64,000 nt of DNA from Erinaceus europaeus (GCF_950295315.1 NC_080170.1:96073597-96137596); one strand, 5' to 3'; counted from the stretch's first letter, positions 43,581 through 54,822 are shown. Numbers and translations: made by a program. The notes: a model not told the origin generated them from the letters alone.

Positions 43581-44338
43581 GTAATTTCTTTATTGGGGGG
43601 TTAATGTTTTACATTTGACAGTAAATACAATAGTTTGTACATGCATAACATTTCTCAGTTTTCCACATAACAGTACAACCCCCACTAGGTCCTCTGTCAT
43701 TCCTTTTGGACCTGTATTCCCCCCCACCCCCACCCCAGAGTCTTTTACTTTGGTGCAATACGCCAATTCCAGTTCAGTTTCTACTTGTGTTTGCTTTTCT
43801 GGTCTTGTTTTTCAACTTCTGCCCGAGAGTGAGATCATCCCATATTCATCCTTCTGTTTCTGACTTATTTCACTTAACATGATTTCTTCAAGTTCCATCC
43901 AAGATCAGCTAAAAAAGGTGATGTCACCATTTTTAATAGCTGAGTACTATTCCATTGTGTATATAGACCACAACTTGCTCAGCCACTCATCTGTTGTTGG
44001 ACACTTGGGTTGTTTCCAGTTTTGGCTATTACAAATTGTACTGCTATGAACATAGGTATACACAAATGTTTTGGGGTGGGTATATTGGGTTCCTTAATAT
44101 ATCCCCAGGAGAGGAATTGCAGGATCACAGGGTAGGTCCATTTCTAGCCTATTAAGAGTTCTCCAGACTGTTCTCAACGGAGGCTGGACCAATTTACATT
44201 CCCATTAGCAGTGGAGGGAAGGAACCTTTTTCATAGCATCATTAAGCACTAATTTTTATGTTGTTACTTTTGTATGTCCCAAAGATGAAGTTATAAATAT
44301 CCAAATGGTCTGTGACAGGAAAAACATTCCCCTTCACT
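43434..44338. mobile_element. hAT-like DNA transposon split by an L1
   Basis: The left part (43434-43517; tcatttggttctgttctggc, ttcaataaatctagg) and right part (44228-44338; gatgaagttataaatatcc, aaaaacattccccttcactg) line up with the element at 38732-38940. An L1 sits between them. Confidence 0.6.
43526..44219 (-). mobile_element. L1, 5'-truncated, minus strand, with 8-bp target duplication
   Basis: (CTTT)n at 43526-43580 is the reversed tail. Next comes the 3' UTR (aatttctttattggggggtt, ttacatttgacagtaaatac, acccccactaggtcctctgt). Then the ORF2 end reversed: gactatttcacttaac-type, tgagtactattccattgtgt, gttgttggacacttgggttg, gtactgctatgaacataggt, ggctggaccaatttacattc. Flanks aggaacct at 43518-43525 and 44220-44227. 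Not coding. Confidence 0.93.
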
Positions 44339-45288
44339 GTATTATAAGATGTACAAGTGGGCCTCAGAGAATTGTCTTCCAATAGAAATGAGATTATTCA
44401 AATTTTTGCAAAAAAGTTTGCACATGTCTTCTATTTATACCTAGGTATAAATCTCCAGAAATTTTATGTGAGAAACTGTGGGCCTGAATATTTGTTTAGT
44501 TATCTATTTGTTAAACCATATGAGCAGTAGTCCTTATCTACTTAACAGTTGAAGTTTGCAGAAAACTTCACTTTATTTTTCAACTTAAAAATAAAACTTT
44601 TAATTCCTTACCTTATGAAGCTCAAAGTGAAATCCTATAGATTCTGGTATACTTTTCTGGAACTCACTATTTTCCAGGATATGGGGTCATTTGATCCTGG
44701 GTAATAACATCCCTCATGATAGTTCTTATTTTTTTGTCTTGTTTTTGATATTTTGCTGTTTGTATTTTGTACTATAAATTTACCCAAAGTTCTTTTGTCT
44801 TCTCTATTTTGTAACAGATGCCATAGCATTCCTGGATTGAAGGCAAATGGTAGTTTCTTATAGGATTAGTAGTAGATAGAGTATTATAGCTTAATTTTCT
44901 GTGCTTTGTGGATTTTAGTTCCCCAGATTTTACCACCCCGGGATTGAACATAAAGAGAGTCACTTGACACTTGCACAAGCAGAGAAGTGTGTAATCCTCT
45001 GGCTTAATCTTTAGCATTTAGCCTCACTCTAAGTACTTCTGAGGGGATTTCTGTTCACTTTTCTCTGCCTCTAGGACCTCTGTGATCGTGGCTTCTTAAT
45101 ATCTAGTAACTTTAAGAAATTCTTAATTCCTTAAATAAAAAACTTCTTTTATGTCTTTTATTTGTTTCCTTTTTCTTCAGGGTTGTATTGATTTATGCAA
45201 GTCACTTCACTGTAGCTACTTGTAAGATGCTTTAATATAACCACCCTTATATCACATATCAGATATTTGTTTATTTTCTACCTTTTCA
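44339..45288. other. No recognisable feature
   Basis: 950 bp of AT-rich unique-looking DNA; minus frames of 64-81 codons (44635-45017) have no domain. Confidence 0.45.
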
Positions 45289-45290
45289 TT

Positions 45291-45502
45291 TTTTTAAATG
45301 TTTTGTATTATATTTATTTATTTATTAGATAGAAACAGCCAGAAATTGAGCAGAAAGGAGGTGTTAGAGAGGGAGAAACACCTGCAGCACTGCTTCACCA
45401 CTTGCAAAGCTTTCCCCTGCTGGTGGGGAATAGGGGCTTGAAATTGGGTCCTTGTGCAGTGTAACATGTGTGTTCAAACAGGTGTACCACTACCTGGCCC
45501 CT
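45291..45502 (-). mobile_element. SINE type 2, minus strand
   Basis: Tail tatttatttatttattagat, gaaacacctgcagcactgct, gctttcccctgctggtgggg, reversed B box (gcttgaaattgggtcc), reversed head (caggtgtaccactacctgg). Confidence 0.93.
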
Positions 45503-45659
45503 ACCTTCTTTTCCATGACTGTATGAATGTAAATTCTGTGAGTTCAAGTTAATTCAGATTATTCTCCAGTTAATCCCTAGTTGCCTTGCAATCCATAAGA
45601 CAGTTGGTAGCAGTCAATAATATGAAATTAATAAACTGAATTATTTCTTTTCTTTTACA

Positions 45660-45860
45660 AATCTTTTTATTTATTTTAAATTGGATAGAATCAGAGAGAA
45701 ATTAAGAGGGGAGAGGGACTAGAGATAGAGAGACAGGGAGACACCTGCAGTCCTCCTTCACCACTTGTGAAACTTGCCCCCTGGGGGTGAGGACCTGGAC
45801 TTTGTACCTGGGTCACTCTAATGTGTGTTTAACCAGGTGTGCCACCACCTGTCCCCCAAC
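45660..45860 (-). mobile_element. SINE type 2, minus strand
   Basis: ctttttatttattttaaatt tail, gagacacctgcagtcctcct, gccccctgggggtgaggacc, worn reversed B box (ctttgtacctgggtc), reversed head (taaccaggtgtgccaccacc). Confidence 0.93.
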
Positions 45861-45898
45861 AACTGACTTATTTTAGGATAAAAAAAATCAGAATTTTT

Positions 45899-46015
45899 GG
45901 GGCCAGGCGGTGGCACACCTGGTTAAGTGCACACATAACCGTGCACAAGTTCCAAAGCCCTGGTACTCACCAGCAGAGGGAAAGCTTCACAAGTGGTGAA
46001 GCAAGGCTGTAGGTA

Positions 46016-46046
<31 letters not shown>

Positions 46047-46119
46047 GCCTTCTTTTCCCATCTCAATTTCTGGCTGTCTCTATACAATAATAAGTAAATA
46101 AAAATATAAAAAATGATTT
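45899..46119 (+). mobile_element. SINE type 2, plus strand, first of a nested pair
   Basis: ggggccaggcggtggcacac, damaged B box (aagttccaaagccctgg), gaaagcttcacaagtggtga, a (CT)n run, ttctggctgtctctatacaa and A-rich end. Flanked by aaaaaatcagaatt at 45882 and 46120. Confidence 0.95.
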
Positions 46120-46133
46120 AAAAAATCAGAATT

Positions 46134-46442
46134 AAAAAATTTTTTTTCTTTTTTTTTCCCAATGTTTAGTTAGTCCCTTTTTTTGTCCTTGTTGTTGTAT
46201 TGTTGTAGTTATTATTGTTGTTGTTACTGATGTCGTTGTTGTTGGATAGGACAAAGAGAAATGGAGAGAAGAGGGGAAGACAGAGAGGATGAGAGAAAGA
46301 CAGACACCTGCAGACCAGCTTCACAGCCTGTGAAGCAATTCTCCTGCAGGTGGGGAGCCGGGGGCTCCAACCGGGATCCTTACACCGGTCCTTGCGCTTT
46401 GCGCCACCTGCGCTTAACCCGCTGCGCTACCGCCTGACTCCC
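46134..46442 (-). mobile_element. SINE type 1, minus strand, second of a nested pair
   Basis: Long T-rich tail, gtcgttgttgttggatagga, cctgcagaccagcttcacag, tcctgcaggtggggagccgg, reversed B box (ctccaaccgggatcc), reversed A box (cttaacccgctgcgctaccg). Its target is the right-hand duplicate made by the SINE at 45899. Confidence 0.97.
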
Positions 46443-46594
46443 AAAAAATCAGAATTTTTGTAGGCATTCATATCTGGATGCCTACTCTATATCTCCCTTT
46501 TATTTTATCAGTACAAAGATTTCATATTTTTGCACATGGATTTAACCTGTGTATATCTTTATCTTAATTATGAAGAGATGCATAAATATTATGT

Positions 46595-47170
46595 TATTAT
46601 CCTTTCTGATATATGACATCCTCATAGGAGTGAAGTGGCATTTCATTGTCTTTATTTACATTTCTCTGACAATCTCAACTTGCAGCATTTTTTCATATAT
46701 CGGTTGGCCTTTTGAATTTCTTTAGTGAATATTCTGTTCATATCTTTTCCACACTTTTGGATTGGGTCATTTTTGTTGTTGTTGAGTTTGGTGGGCTCTT
46801 TGTATATTTTGGTTATTAGTCTTTTGTCTGATGTATGGAATGTAAAGATTTCTCCATTCTGTAAGGGGTCTGAGTGGTGGTTTCTTTTGTTTTATAGAAG
46901 CTTTTCGATTTGATGTAGTCCCATTGGTTTATTTTTCTTTTTGTCTTCCTTGCAGTTGGACTTGTGTTATTAAAAATGCCTATAAAACTTGTATGGGAGA
47001 GAGTTCCGCCAATATATTTCTCTAAGCCTTTGATAGTTTCTGGTCTAACATCTGAGTCCTTGGTCTATTTTAGAGTTTATTTTTGTGTGTGGTGAAATGT
47101 AGTGGTTAAATTTCATTCTTCTGCACATCACAACCCAATTTTTCTAACATCATTTGTTGAAGATACTACT
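46595..47170 (-). mobile_element. L1 ORF2 fragment, minus strand
   Basis: Reversed ORF2 DNA: gaagtggcatttcattgtct, cagcattttttcatatatcg, ttgggctctttgtatatttt-type, ttattagtcttttgtctgat, gatgtagtcccattggttta, ctggtctaacatctgagtcc. Collinear with 56740-57250 but more diverged. Reading frames are broken. Confidence 0.92.
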
Positions 47171-47555
47171 TTGTGAAATATTTTATTGTAGTTCAGATGT
47201 TGAAAATTGAGGCTTTGAAAAGCAGATGAAGGTCAGTTAGACTAAAAATAAACTTACAGATAGGTGAAAATGTTCCAGTATCTTCTCTTCCTTTCCAATT
47301 TAAAGACATTACTATCTTTATTGGATATTTTCTTATTTGACTACTCATATGTTACATGAATATATGTTAAATGAATTCATATATGAATATAGGTATTTCA
47401 TCCTATTTTTTCCTCCTTTTAACACAAAATGGTAAGAATTATAATGGTTAATAAGAATCATGATATTTATCTCTGTATTTTGATTTACTTATCATAGGTT
47501 GATGGTAGTATAAATATTTGAATTTTCCTTTAACTTCTTGTTGATCTGTTATTAC
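47171..47555. other. No recognisable feature
   Basis: About 385 bp of AT-rich unique-looking DNA. Confidence 0.45.
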
Positions 47556-47569
47556 AAAAGATTACGCTT

Positions 47570-47949
47570 CTGGGGGGGGGGGTCGGGCGGTGGCGTAGCG
47601 GGTTAAGCGCATGTGGAGTAGCGGGTTAAGCGCATGTGGCGCAAAGCCAAGTACTGGCGTAAGGATCCCGGTTCGAGCCCCCCGCTCCCCACCTGCAGGG
47701 GAGTCGCTTCATAGGCGGTGAAGCAGGTCTGCAGGTGTCTATCTTTCTCTCCCCCCCTCTGTCTTCCCCTCCTCTCTCCATTTCTCTCTGTCCTATCCAA
47801 TAACGAACAACATCAACAATGGCAATAATAATAACCACAACGAGGCTACAACAACAAGGGCCACAAAAGGGGGAAAAATGGCCTCCAGGAGCGGTGGATT
47901 CATGGTGCAGGCACCGAGCCCAGCAATAACCCTGGAGGAAAAAAAAAAA
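47570..47949 (+). mobile_element. SINE type 1-long, plus strand, with duplicated A box
   Basis: A 23-bp tandem duplication (47595-47617 and 47618-47640, one mismatch) repeats the A-box region gtagcgggttaagcgcatgt. Intact B box (ggttcgagccccc), full middle, CAACATCAACAATGGCAATA, and complete 3' module (gcctccaggagcggtggatt ... caataaccctggagg). Perfect target duplications aaaagattacgctt at 47556-47569 and 47950-47963. Very young. Confidence 0.98.
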
Positions 47950-47963
47950 AAAAGATTACGCTT

Positions 47964-48490
47964 TTGCCTGAAACAGACCACTAGGCATCTTACCAGCAAT
48001 CTTTGGATATACACTAAAGTATGGCAGTGATAGGCTTATTTGAATTGGCCACAACCAAAATTAATACCCACAAACTTTTTCTATAAATAGTTTCAAGTGC
48101 ATAATATGAACTGAAACACATTTGGGGGGGTATATGTATTTTACATAGAAGAGCTTATGTACTGTCATTTAATACCTATCAGTATGGCTGCATAGTTAAA
48201 AGAGACAAAAAACTAAGTATAAAAAACTTATGTAGTTTTGGAGAAATTTGAAAACTTTTAAACACTTGGTAGTTTCTTTAAAAAATATAAATAAACTGCC
48301 ATTATTAGTCAACAGTGCATTTTCTGGTCAGGTGTCCACAGGAACTGGTCTTGACCATGTTTTTACATTCTCCTGCTTATTGAAGCATTGTTGATAAAAG
48401 CTAAGATTTGAAGCAATAGAAAGTGTGTTGTTCATTTAAAATTTTAAGTGGGTTCATCACATATTAAATATTCTTGCTATACACATAAAA
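47964..48490. other. No recognisable feature
   Basis: About 530 bp of AT-rich unique-looking DNA. Confidence 0.45.
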
Positions 48491-48494
48491 AAGT

Positions 48495-48785
48495 AAAGAA
48501 AGGGGTCACAAAATACCTCATTGGGTAGCTCAAAATAGTTAATTTGTAATGTGTGTGATCCAGCTTTAAGTCTGGTGCCCACTGCATTAGAGGAAGCTTT
48601 CCTGCTAGTGTCTTCTCTCTCTCTCTCTCTCTGTCTCCCTCCCGCTTTCTCTCTGTCTCTCTCCCTCTGTCCCTCTCTTCCTCCATTCCTCCCTCCCTCC
48701 CTCTATCCCTCCCTTAACTGTCTGAAAAATTCACCTGGAGTAGTGATAACTAACTAACTAACTAAATAAATAAAATAGACAAATA
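48495..48785 (+). mobile_element. SINE type 4, plus strand
   Basis: ggtagctcaaaatagttaat, worn B box (gctttaagtctggtgcc), gcattagaggaagctttcct, long CT-rich middle (48612-48716), aattcacctggagtagtgat (shortened 3' module), then ACTA and AAAT repeats. Confidence 0.8.
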
Positions 48786-48897
48786 AGCAAGCAAAGGGAC
48801 AGAAGGAACCTTGGAGGTGATGGGTATGGTTATGACACTGATGATAGCAGTGATGGTATTGCAGGTGTTATAACTCATCAGGTCATATATGGTGAAA

Positions 48898-48899
<2 letters not shown>

Positions 48900-48936
<37 letters not shown>

Positions 48937-48944
48937 ATGTGTGT
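48900..48944. repeat. (GT)n microsatellite
   Basis: About 18 GT units, then GCATGTGTGT. Confidence 0.98.
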
Positions 48945-49475
48945 CAATTCTATCCCATTAAGGCTATGAAAAAAGAATAGCTCAGCTCCTACTACGTTGG
49001 ATAAAGCTTCAGTTCTGTGGTTTCTTTACCTCTCTTTTTCTGTTACCCTCTTTGTATTTGAAAAAGTGCATCAGAGCACCAAAGTCCCTGCCATTTTCTT
49101 TGCTTTCCTCATGGAGTACTAAGGAACTCAGTTTTGTCTTGTGGGAGTTCAAAAAGCATAGATATTTGAAGCACGAACTCCACACTTTGGTTCTTTGTAA
49201 CCATGGATTGTGTGGGGCTATTTTAGCTGTGTGGATCAAGGTAATCATGGGGAAAATATCCAATACTGAGAGTGTTTGTACTTTTACTTGAAGTGAGATT
49301 TAAAAACAATCCCTACCTATAAAGGTGGAGTGATCATTAATTTAGATAGTGCACAGGAAATCAGAATGCTTGCAAACTGAAATAAAAGGTTAATTTCTCT
49401 CCATTCACATCTTGTAAATGAGGTAGAATTGATACTGCATTCTTCTAGAAAAGCTTATAGTGGCTTGTGAGAGAA
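48945..49475. other. No recognisable feature
   Basis: About 530 bp of unique-looking DNA. Overlapping 79- and 84-codon frames on opposite strands (49009-49291) have no recognised domain. Confidence 0.45.
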
Positions 49476-49477
49476 CA

Positions 49478-50345
49478 TTTTTTTTTTCAATGGTGATTTA
49501 ATAATGATTGACAAGATTGTAGGGTAAGAGGGGTACAGTTCCTGCCACCAGAATTTTGTATCCCATCTCCTCCATGGGAAGGTTCCCTATTCTTTATATT
49601 TCTGGGAATATGGACCAATATTCTTTATGAGGGGCTGAAGGTAGAAGGTCTGGCTTCTATAATTGCTTATTTGCTGGACATGGATGTTGGCAAGTTGATC
49701 CATACTCCCAGCCTGTTTCTATCTTTCCCTAATGGGATAGAGCTCTGGAGAATTGAGGTTCCAGGACACATAGGTGAGGTAGTCTGCCCAGGATGGCATC
49801 ATGGTAGCATCTGCAACCTGGTGGCTGAAAGTAGTAAGATATAACGTAGGATAAATATATTTTTAGGCAAATTGTTTAATGCACAGGCGCCTAAAAGTAA
49901 AAATAGAGCAGATGGAATCAGGGGTCTTCGTATGGGAAGAAGCTAGGAAGTCTATTTAAGGTGTATTCCAAGGGGCCTATAACTTTAATAATATTTGCCT
50001 AAGCCTGACAGCTAATATGCAGGTGGACTAAGAGTATTGTCTGGGAAGATGGTGTCAGAGTTGGGAATAGGACTAGAAAGCTCATTTGGGGCATAGAATA
50101 GCTTCTATATGTCAGGAATATATATAAATGTCCTTAAATGTAAATCCTGTTGGTGTGACCTAGTGCCATAGCTATTCAGATTTAGTACAGGAGCCTATAT
50201 AAACTCTGCATCCCTGTCAGTCTGAACTCGCAGTCCATGGAACATTCTAGGCTGCACTCATTTAAGGACCAGTCTTCCTCCAGTGGCAGAGTATATTGAC
50301 CCAACCACCCTTCAAAGGGTGGGGCACTCCCTACCATTGCAATTT
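49478..50345 (-). mobile_element. L1 3' UTR, minus strand, diverged
   Basis: Poly-T, tgatttaataatgattgaca, ggtagaaggtctggcttcta, gttgatccatactcccagcc, aacctggtggctgaaag. It then diverges from 14872-15812 but continues like 63800-64000 (ttccaaggggcctataactt, atatgcaggtggactaagag). The part at 50200-50340 is assigned with less certainty. Confidence 0.8.
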
Positions 50346-52760
50346 TATAAATCACTAATCAATATGAGAGAAGAAAAATAGATCATCTCAAGATCTTTAA
50401 ATGTATAGATTTCAGCACTGAATATATATTCCTTTAAGCACTTTATGTTTCAAATTTTTAAACATTGAATTTGGACACTGGGCTTAAATTCTTAAAGCAT
50501 TTCTAATAATAACTTATTTTTTAAATATAAAATCACCTATAATCTTAGATCAGAAGCAACTGGTCCTGTCAGTATCTAAGATATAGTTATTTACAAATAA
50601 CATTAAATGGCATAAATCATGATAAGGTCTTGTATGGTACAGTAAATCCTAACCATGGTATTTTCAGAGTAAACCAAGTTTTCAAATAACTTGGTTATAA
50701 TATATTTTTTGCCTTCTTAAACTCTAAGACAGCAAGGACTCTTCCTTATTCTTTAAAATCCATATTTCTCCAAGATTGCGACATCTGGGGTTTTGCTCAT
50801 TTTCCTTCATGCTTTTCTTGATCTATACCATTTGATACTGCATCTGCTGACCTCAACCAAATCAATGCAACCAGTGCCACCTCAACATGTTTCACTTTAA
50901 ACTGTGTCCAGAGACGTAGTCAACCCTTCAGCTCCAGTGCTATGGTAAGACCTTTCCTAGCTCACAGAACTCCCTAGCTCCATTTTAGGTGTTACACTTC
51001 CTAACAATGTTAACAGAGCCTAGATATAGACCAGGGCCCATGAGATAGGGCACATGTGCACATGTATTCATAAGTTAGGGGAAAATACATACCTTAAAGT
51101 AAAATTGTATAGTAGTCTACAGTGACTAAAAAAAAAAAAAAACACTATAAAGTACTTAATCACATATTTTCTACTTAGGCCTGGATACCTTCCTCTCCTA
51201 CCCCCTATTTCACATCCCTCAATCACTCTTAAGTCTAACCTTGTCAGATAAAGTAAGAACTACAAAAGCTGGATAAGGGCAAGAACTAGCACACTTTAAC
51301 GATGGCTCTTTTGGTCACTACCAGGTGACCCCATCATTTGGGGCTCTACTCAAGAAATTCTGGGATTCCCACATAGATAAGATGGACCTAGACCTCTTAG
51401 AGATCCCTCTCTCCACTATCACTGGTCACTTGCATTGAGAACATCATCGTAAGCCCTCTTGTGGGCCTCTGTGGGAGAACCTGTTTTTCACCACTCTCTA
51501 ATGTAAAACTGGATAATGTTATATTAAGGACATCCTAAATACTAAATGTGTCCAGCTAATTATATCCAGTTTGCATACAGTGTATAAAATGCAAGTATTC
51601 TTTCCATCAAATCTGCCATTTTCTTGCCCTTGTCCACCTATGCCAGTGTTTAATTTAGGTTAGCATCCAAACAAGCTCAAATGAGATCTTCTCTGCAGAT
51701 CTTGTGCCACATTCTGCAGTGATCTTTATCAGTAATAAGTGCTTTTTAATTTTATCTTCCTCTGTCTAGCATTCCTTTCTCTATTTGATTTGTGGTTGAA
51801 TGTGGAAGATAAAAAAGATTATTTATTTGCCCTTGAACTTCCCCAAGCTTTAGTTTTTTTAATTATTGCTGTATCCCTACATGCTGTTAACTGCAGTCAC
51901 CACTGTGGAATTTCTTTATTTTTTCAGCCTTCGGCATTGTTTTTCCATCTGTTGACTGCCCCCTTGCCAGGCAATGCCAATGCCCCTGTTGGACTGCTTC
52001 CACAGATGCCTTTGGCGTTGGTCCCGTCACAGCTGCAGACTGATATGGGAAAAGATGCTGCCTTCAATGTTCAGTCCTCATTGTTATTACTCTTACTGCT
52101 GTTGCCCTCATGACATGGAGGTACTTGCTTAAGAAACAGAATTGTTTTGACCCGGGCCACAGCTGTGGTCAAACCTTGTAAGTTCTCTTCAGCAAAATAA
52201 ACAGTAATCTAAATATTTTGGTTATATGCTACATCTAATTGTCTCACCTGCACTGGGAGAATGGTTACTTTTTCATCCCCATGTATACTTTCTCCTGGTG
52301 GGAAATACAGATATCCTCTTTAGAGGCACACTCATTATTAAATATGCAGACTCACTCCTCTTTTCTGCACCTCATTCTCTATAGTTAGAGAAAACAAACA
52401 AAAGAAACCTCCCTCTCTCAAGATTTAGCTGACAGCTGCTGAAATGAATATCTTGGTCAGGGATTATGAGGACAGAAGCAAAAGCATACTGTCAGTCACA
52501 CAGAAATTTGTTGGCCCATGCTTCGTGCAAACAGCTGCTGCATTTTTAGTTTTGAACTTGGCAGACCTTATTTTAAATATGCATTGCCAAAAATTATGGC
52601 TCATTTACTGTTTTTCCCTTCTCCCAATTGGAAGAGAAGAAAGAGTCATATAGAGAGCTAAGGTGGGGTCAATTTGGAGTTGAACCTATAGTAAATGACT
52701 CTATTTGCTTATCAGAGTTGGTTGTTTTTAGAGATGTTGCTAATTCCGCATGTGGCTGTA
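50346..52760. other. Mostly single-copy DNA; possible exon-like or conserved stretch near 51.9-52.1 kb
   Basis: 2.4 kb with little recognised repeat; a poly-A lies at 51128-51141. The frame at 51739-52113 (124 codons) is the only long frame in the window outside an identified repeat. It lacks a recognised domain, and its middle part (AVSLHAVNCSHHCGISLF) looks like chance. The part after the CAG at 51926-51928 has less AT and is noted in the findings. 51250-51520 could be old repeat DNA but I do not recognise it. Confidence 0.4.
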
Positions 52761-52764
52761 GCTG

Positions 52765-52788
52765 TGTGTGTGTGTGTGTGTGTGTGTA
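52765..52788. repeat. (GT)n microsatellite
   Basis: About 12 GT units. Confidence 0.95.
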
Positions 52789-53214
52789 TAGTAAATTAGT
52801 CATAGGTTTTAAACCAATAAACAAACCATACTTAATAGCTGGTGATGGTTTATTAATTCCTGAGGAAATTTCTGATGTTAAAATACTTATTGTCTTATAA
52901 CCCTATAATTGTCTTTATTTCTTTTCTTAAAATTTTAATATTAGATATTCTTCTTAAAATTAATCATGTCAGTTGTTTTATATGCTTTGTAAAAATTAAG
53001 AAGGAAAATAATTTATGATATTTGGGACTCAGAAGACCCCATATTTGTTGTTGCCATTTATCTTTCAGTATTTGTTAACTTCTCTGGACATGATTTTGAT
53101 GATGAAGTATTGACTAGAATTCTTGCTATTATACACTAATTTCTTCCCAGTGTATTTTTCATATTACCTTTGGTGGCTTAGATTGACATGTAAATCTAAC
53201 TTCACCACACTACG
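52789..53214. other. No recognisable feature
   Basis: About 425 bp of AT-rich unique-looking DNA. Confidence 0.45.
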
Positions 53215-53705
53215 CTGTCTTCAAACTTTTGCTGGTTCTTAATTTCACACAAAATATACCTATTTTCTTTTAGTGTAGAATGATGGCCCTTGATTCAATA
53301 TTTAATGTGAAACTTTTCCCAGCCACTTCTTCTGGAGCTTTCCTTTTGCTCACCCATTTCCTACTTCTTCTATCCATTCTTCCCTTGCTGCTCCTAATTC
53401 TAATTAATTAGTCTTCTTGGGATGTATCATGCACTTTCATGCCTCTGAGAATTTCCTCATGATATTGCCATCTAATATTACCTGTGTCTTCCATTATCTT
53501 CCTTATCTGCTTGGGGAATTCATAAGCATTCTTCAAGGACCTAACACAATATTTTATTGTTATGTTCTACAAGTTAATTGGACAATATTTCTTTGTTTGT
53601 ATATTTGCATAGCCAACTGGTTGTGAGCTACTCAAGGGTGGAGATAATTTATTTACAAGTTTTTTTCCTAGTATTATGCCCATTGTATTGCAGTGGAAGG
53701 AAGTA
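53215..53705 (+). mobile_element. Probable ancient L2 fragment, plus strand
   Basis: Order of blocks fits the end of mammalian L2: ccttttgctcacccatttcc, a 'TTCTTCAAGGACCTAAC' block, ggttgtgagctactcaaggg, ggagataatttatttacaag, ttcctagtattatgcccatt. Strongly diverged, as expected for an element that spread before the placental radiation. Confidence 0.5.
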
Positions 53706-54075
53706 GATGAAAAGGCATCTGCCTCCTTCTGACAGCCTGTATATACACTGTTTTCATTCTGTTTGTTATCACAACTGTGTTACTATGTTAAGTGCCCTGA
53801 ATGTGTGGGTAATTACTTAAGCAGACCCCAGTGCAAGGAACGTTATCTTCAGCTAAGATTCTTGAGAGATTTTGCCTTTCCTTCTGGCTGCCCCCTTCTG
53901 GTGCTTTCATGAGTGTGTTTGTTCCTTTGAACAAACTGCATTTTATAGTGACTAGCTGGAATTTTGGCCTGAGGTTACATAGGTAAATTGCAATCACATA
54001 AAAAAACACATAATTGCTTTTTAAGAGAAGACATCTAGTTACTTTTTAACAATTTTTAGTTAACTAAGAGAAGTT
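53706..54075. other. No recognisable feature
   Basis: About 370 bp of unique-looking DNA; a 73-codon minus frame (53788-54009) has no domain. Confidence 0.45.
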
Positions 54076-54077
54076 GG

Positions 54078-54171
54078 CATGATAGGCGGTACAGTGAGTG
54101 GAGCACTGGATTCTCAAACGTGATTCCCAAGTTTTCTTCCCAGAATTGCCATATGCCAGGGTGATACTGTG

Positions 54172-54234
<63 letters not shown>

Positions 54235-54282
54235 CTCCTCCTCTCTCTTATTAATAACTAGATAAACATTATTTAAAATGTA
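54078..54282 (+). mobile_element. SINE type 4 with (CT)n, plus strand
   Basis: ggcatgataggcggtacagt, ggagcactggattctcaaac, weak B box (tgattcccaag), then (CT)n at 54175-54230 with CTC interruptions, and ATTAATAACTAGATAAAC. Confidence 0.75.
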
Positions 54283-54822
54283 TCAAAAGGAGAAGTTGGA
54301 TTCTAACAGACTTAGATAAAGGAGAAATGCTCATATTTATAGTAACATCTTAATTTTTCAGAGCTGTTTTAGTCAGCATTATCTGTGCTTCCAAAACTGT
54401 AAGGACCATAGGTTATTTGAATCTCTTATCCTAAAAGTATTCCTACAGACAGGAGGACACAGTTTATCTTCTGCCACTCCTAGAAACTCAAGCTTGATAG
54501 GTGTGCGCTGGGACTGTGGAGTTCCCCAGACATCTTGTTTATCAACCTGATTTTCTTCAGACTAACACAAAACAAACAAAAAAACCATTGTTGACTTATG
54601 AATTCAGTTGGAGTCCAGTTAGAGTGAAAGTAGACATTTTCAACAGTGTGAAAAAACGTAGAATTTCCTTTTTTGGTCCACAATATCTTTCTATATCCAC
54701 TAAGCCATTTAATTCCACTGTAAACTTTGAGAAATTAGTGGAACCATGATTCAAATCCCATTTTTTATTATTCTAAATTAAATGGCCTTTTCACTTAATA
54801 CCAATGCTTTTATAGTTTTGAT
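54283..54822. other. No recognisable feature
   Basis: About 540 bp. Two overlapping opposite frames of 67 and 82 codons (54480-54749) have no domain. Confidence 0.45.

Noticed and set aside
46000..47000. BovB/RTE elements, common in some mammals
   Set aside because: None of the LINE pieces matches the BovB ends I know; all fit L1, L2 or the Vingi-like element.
51739..52113. Single-exon gene of 124 codons
   Set aside because: The first half is AT-rich chance sequence with a Leu run at the end and no domain; only the right part is kept as a candidate exon or conserved element.
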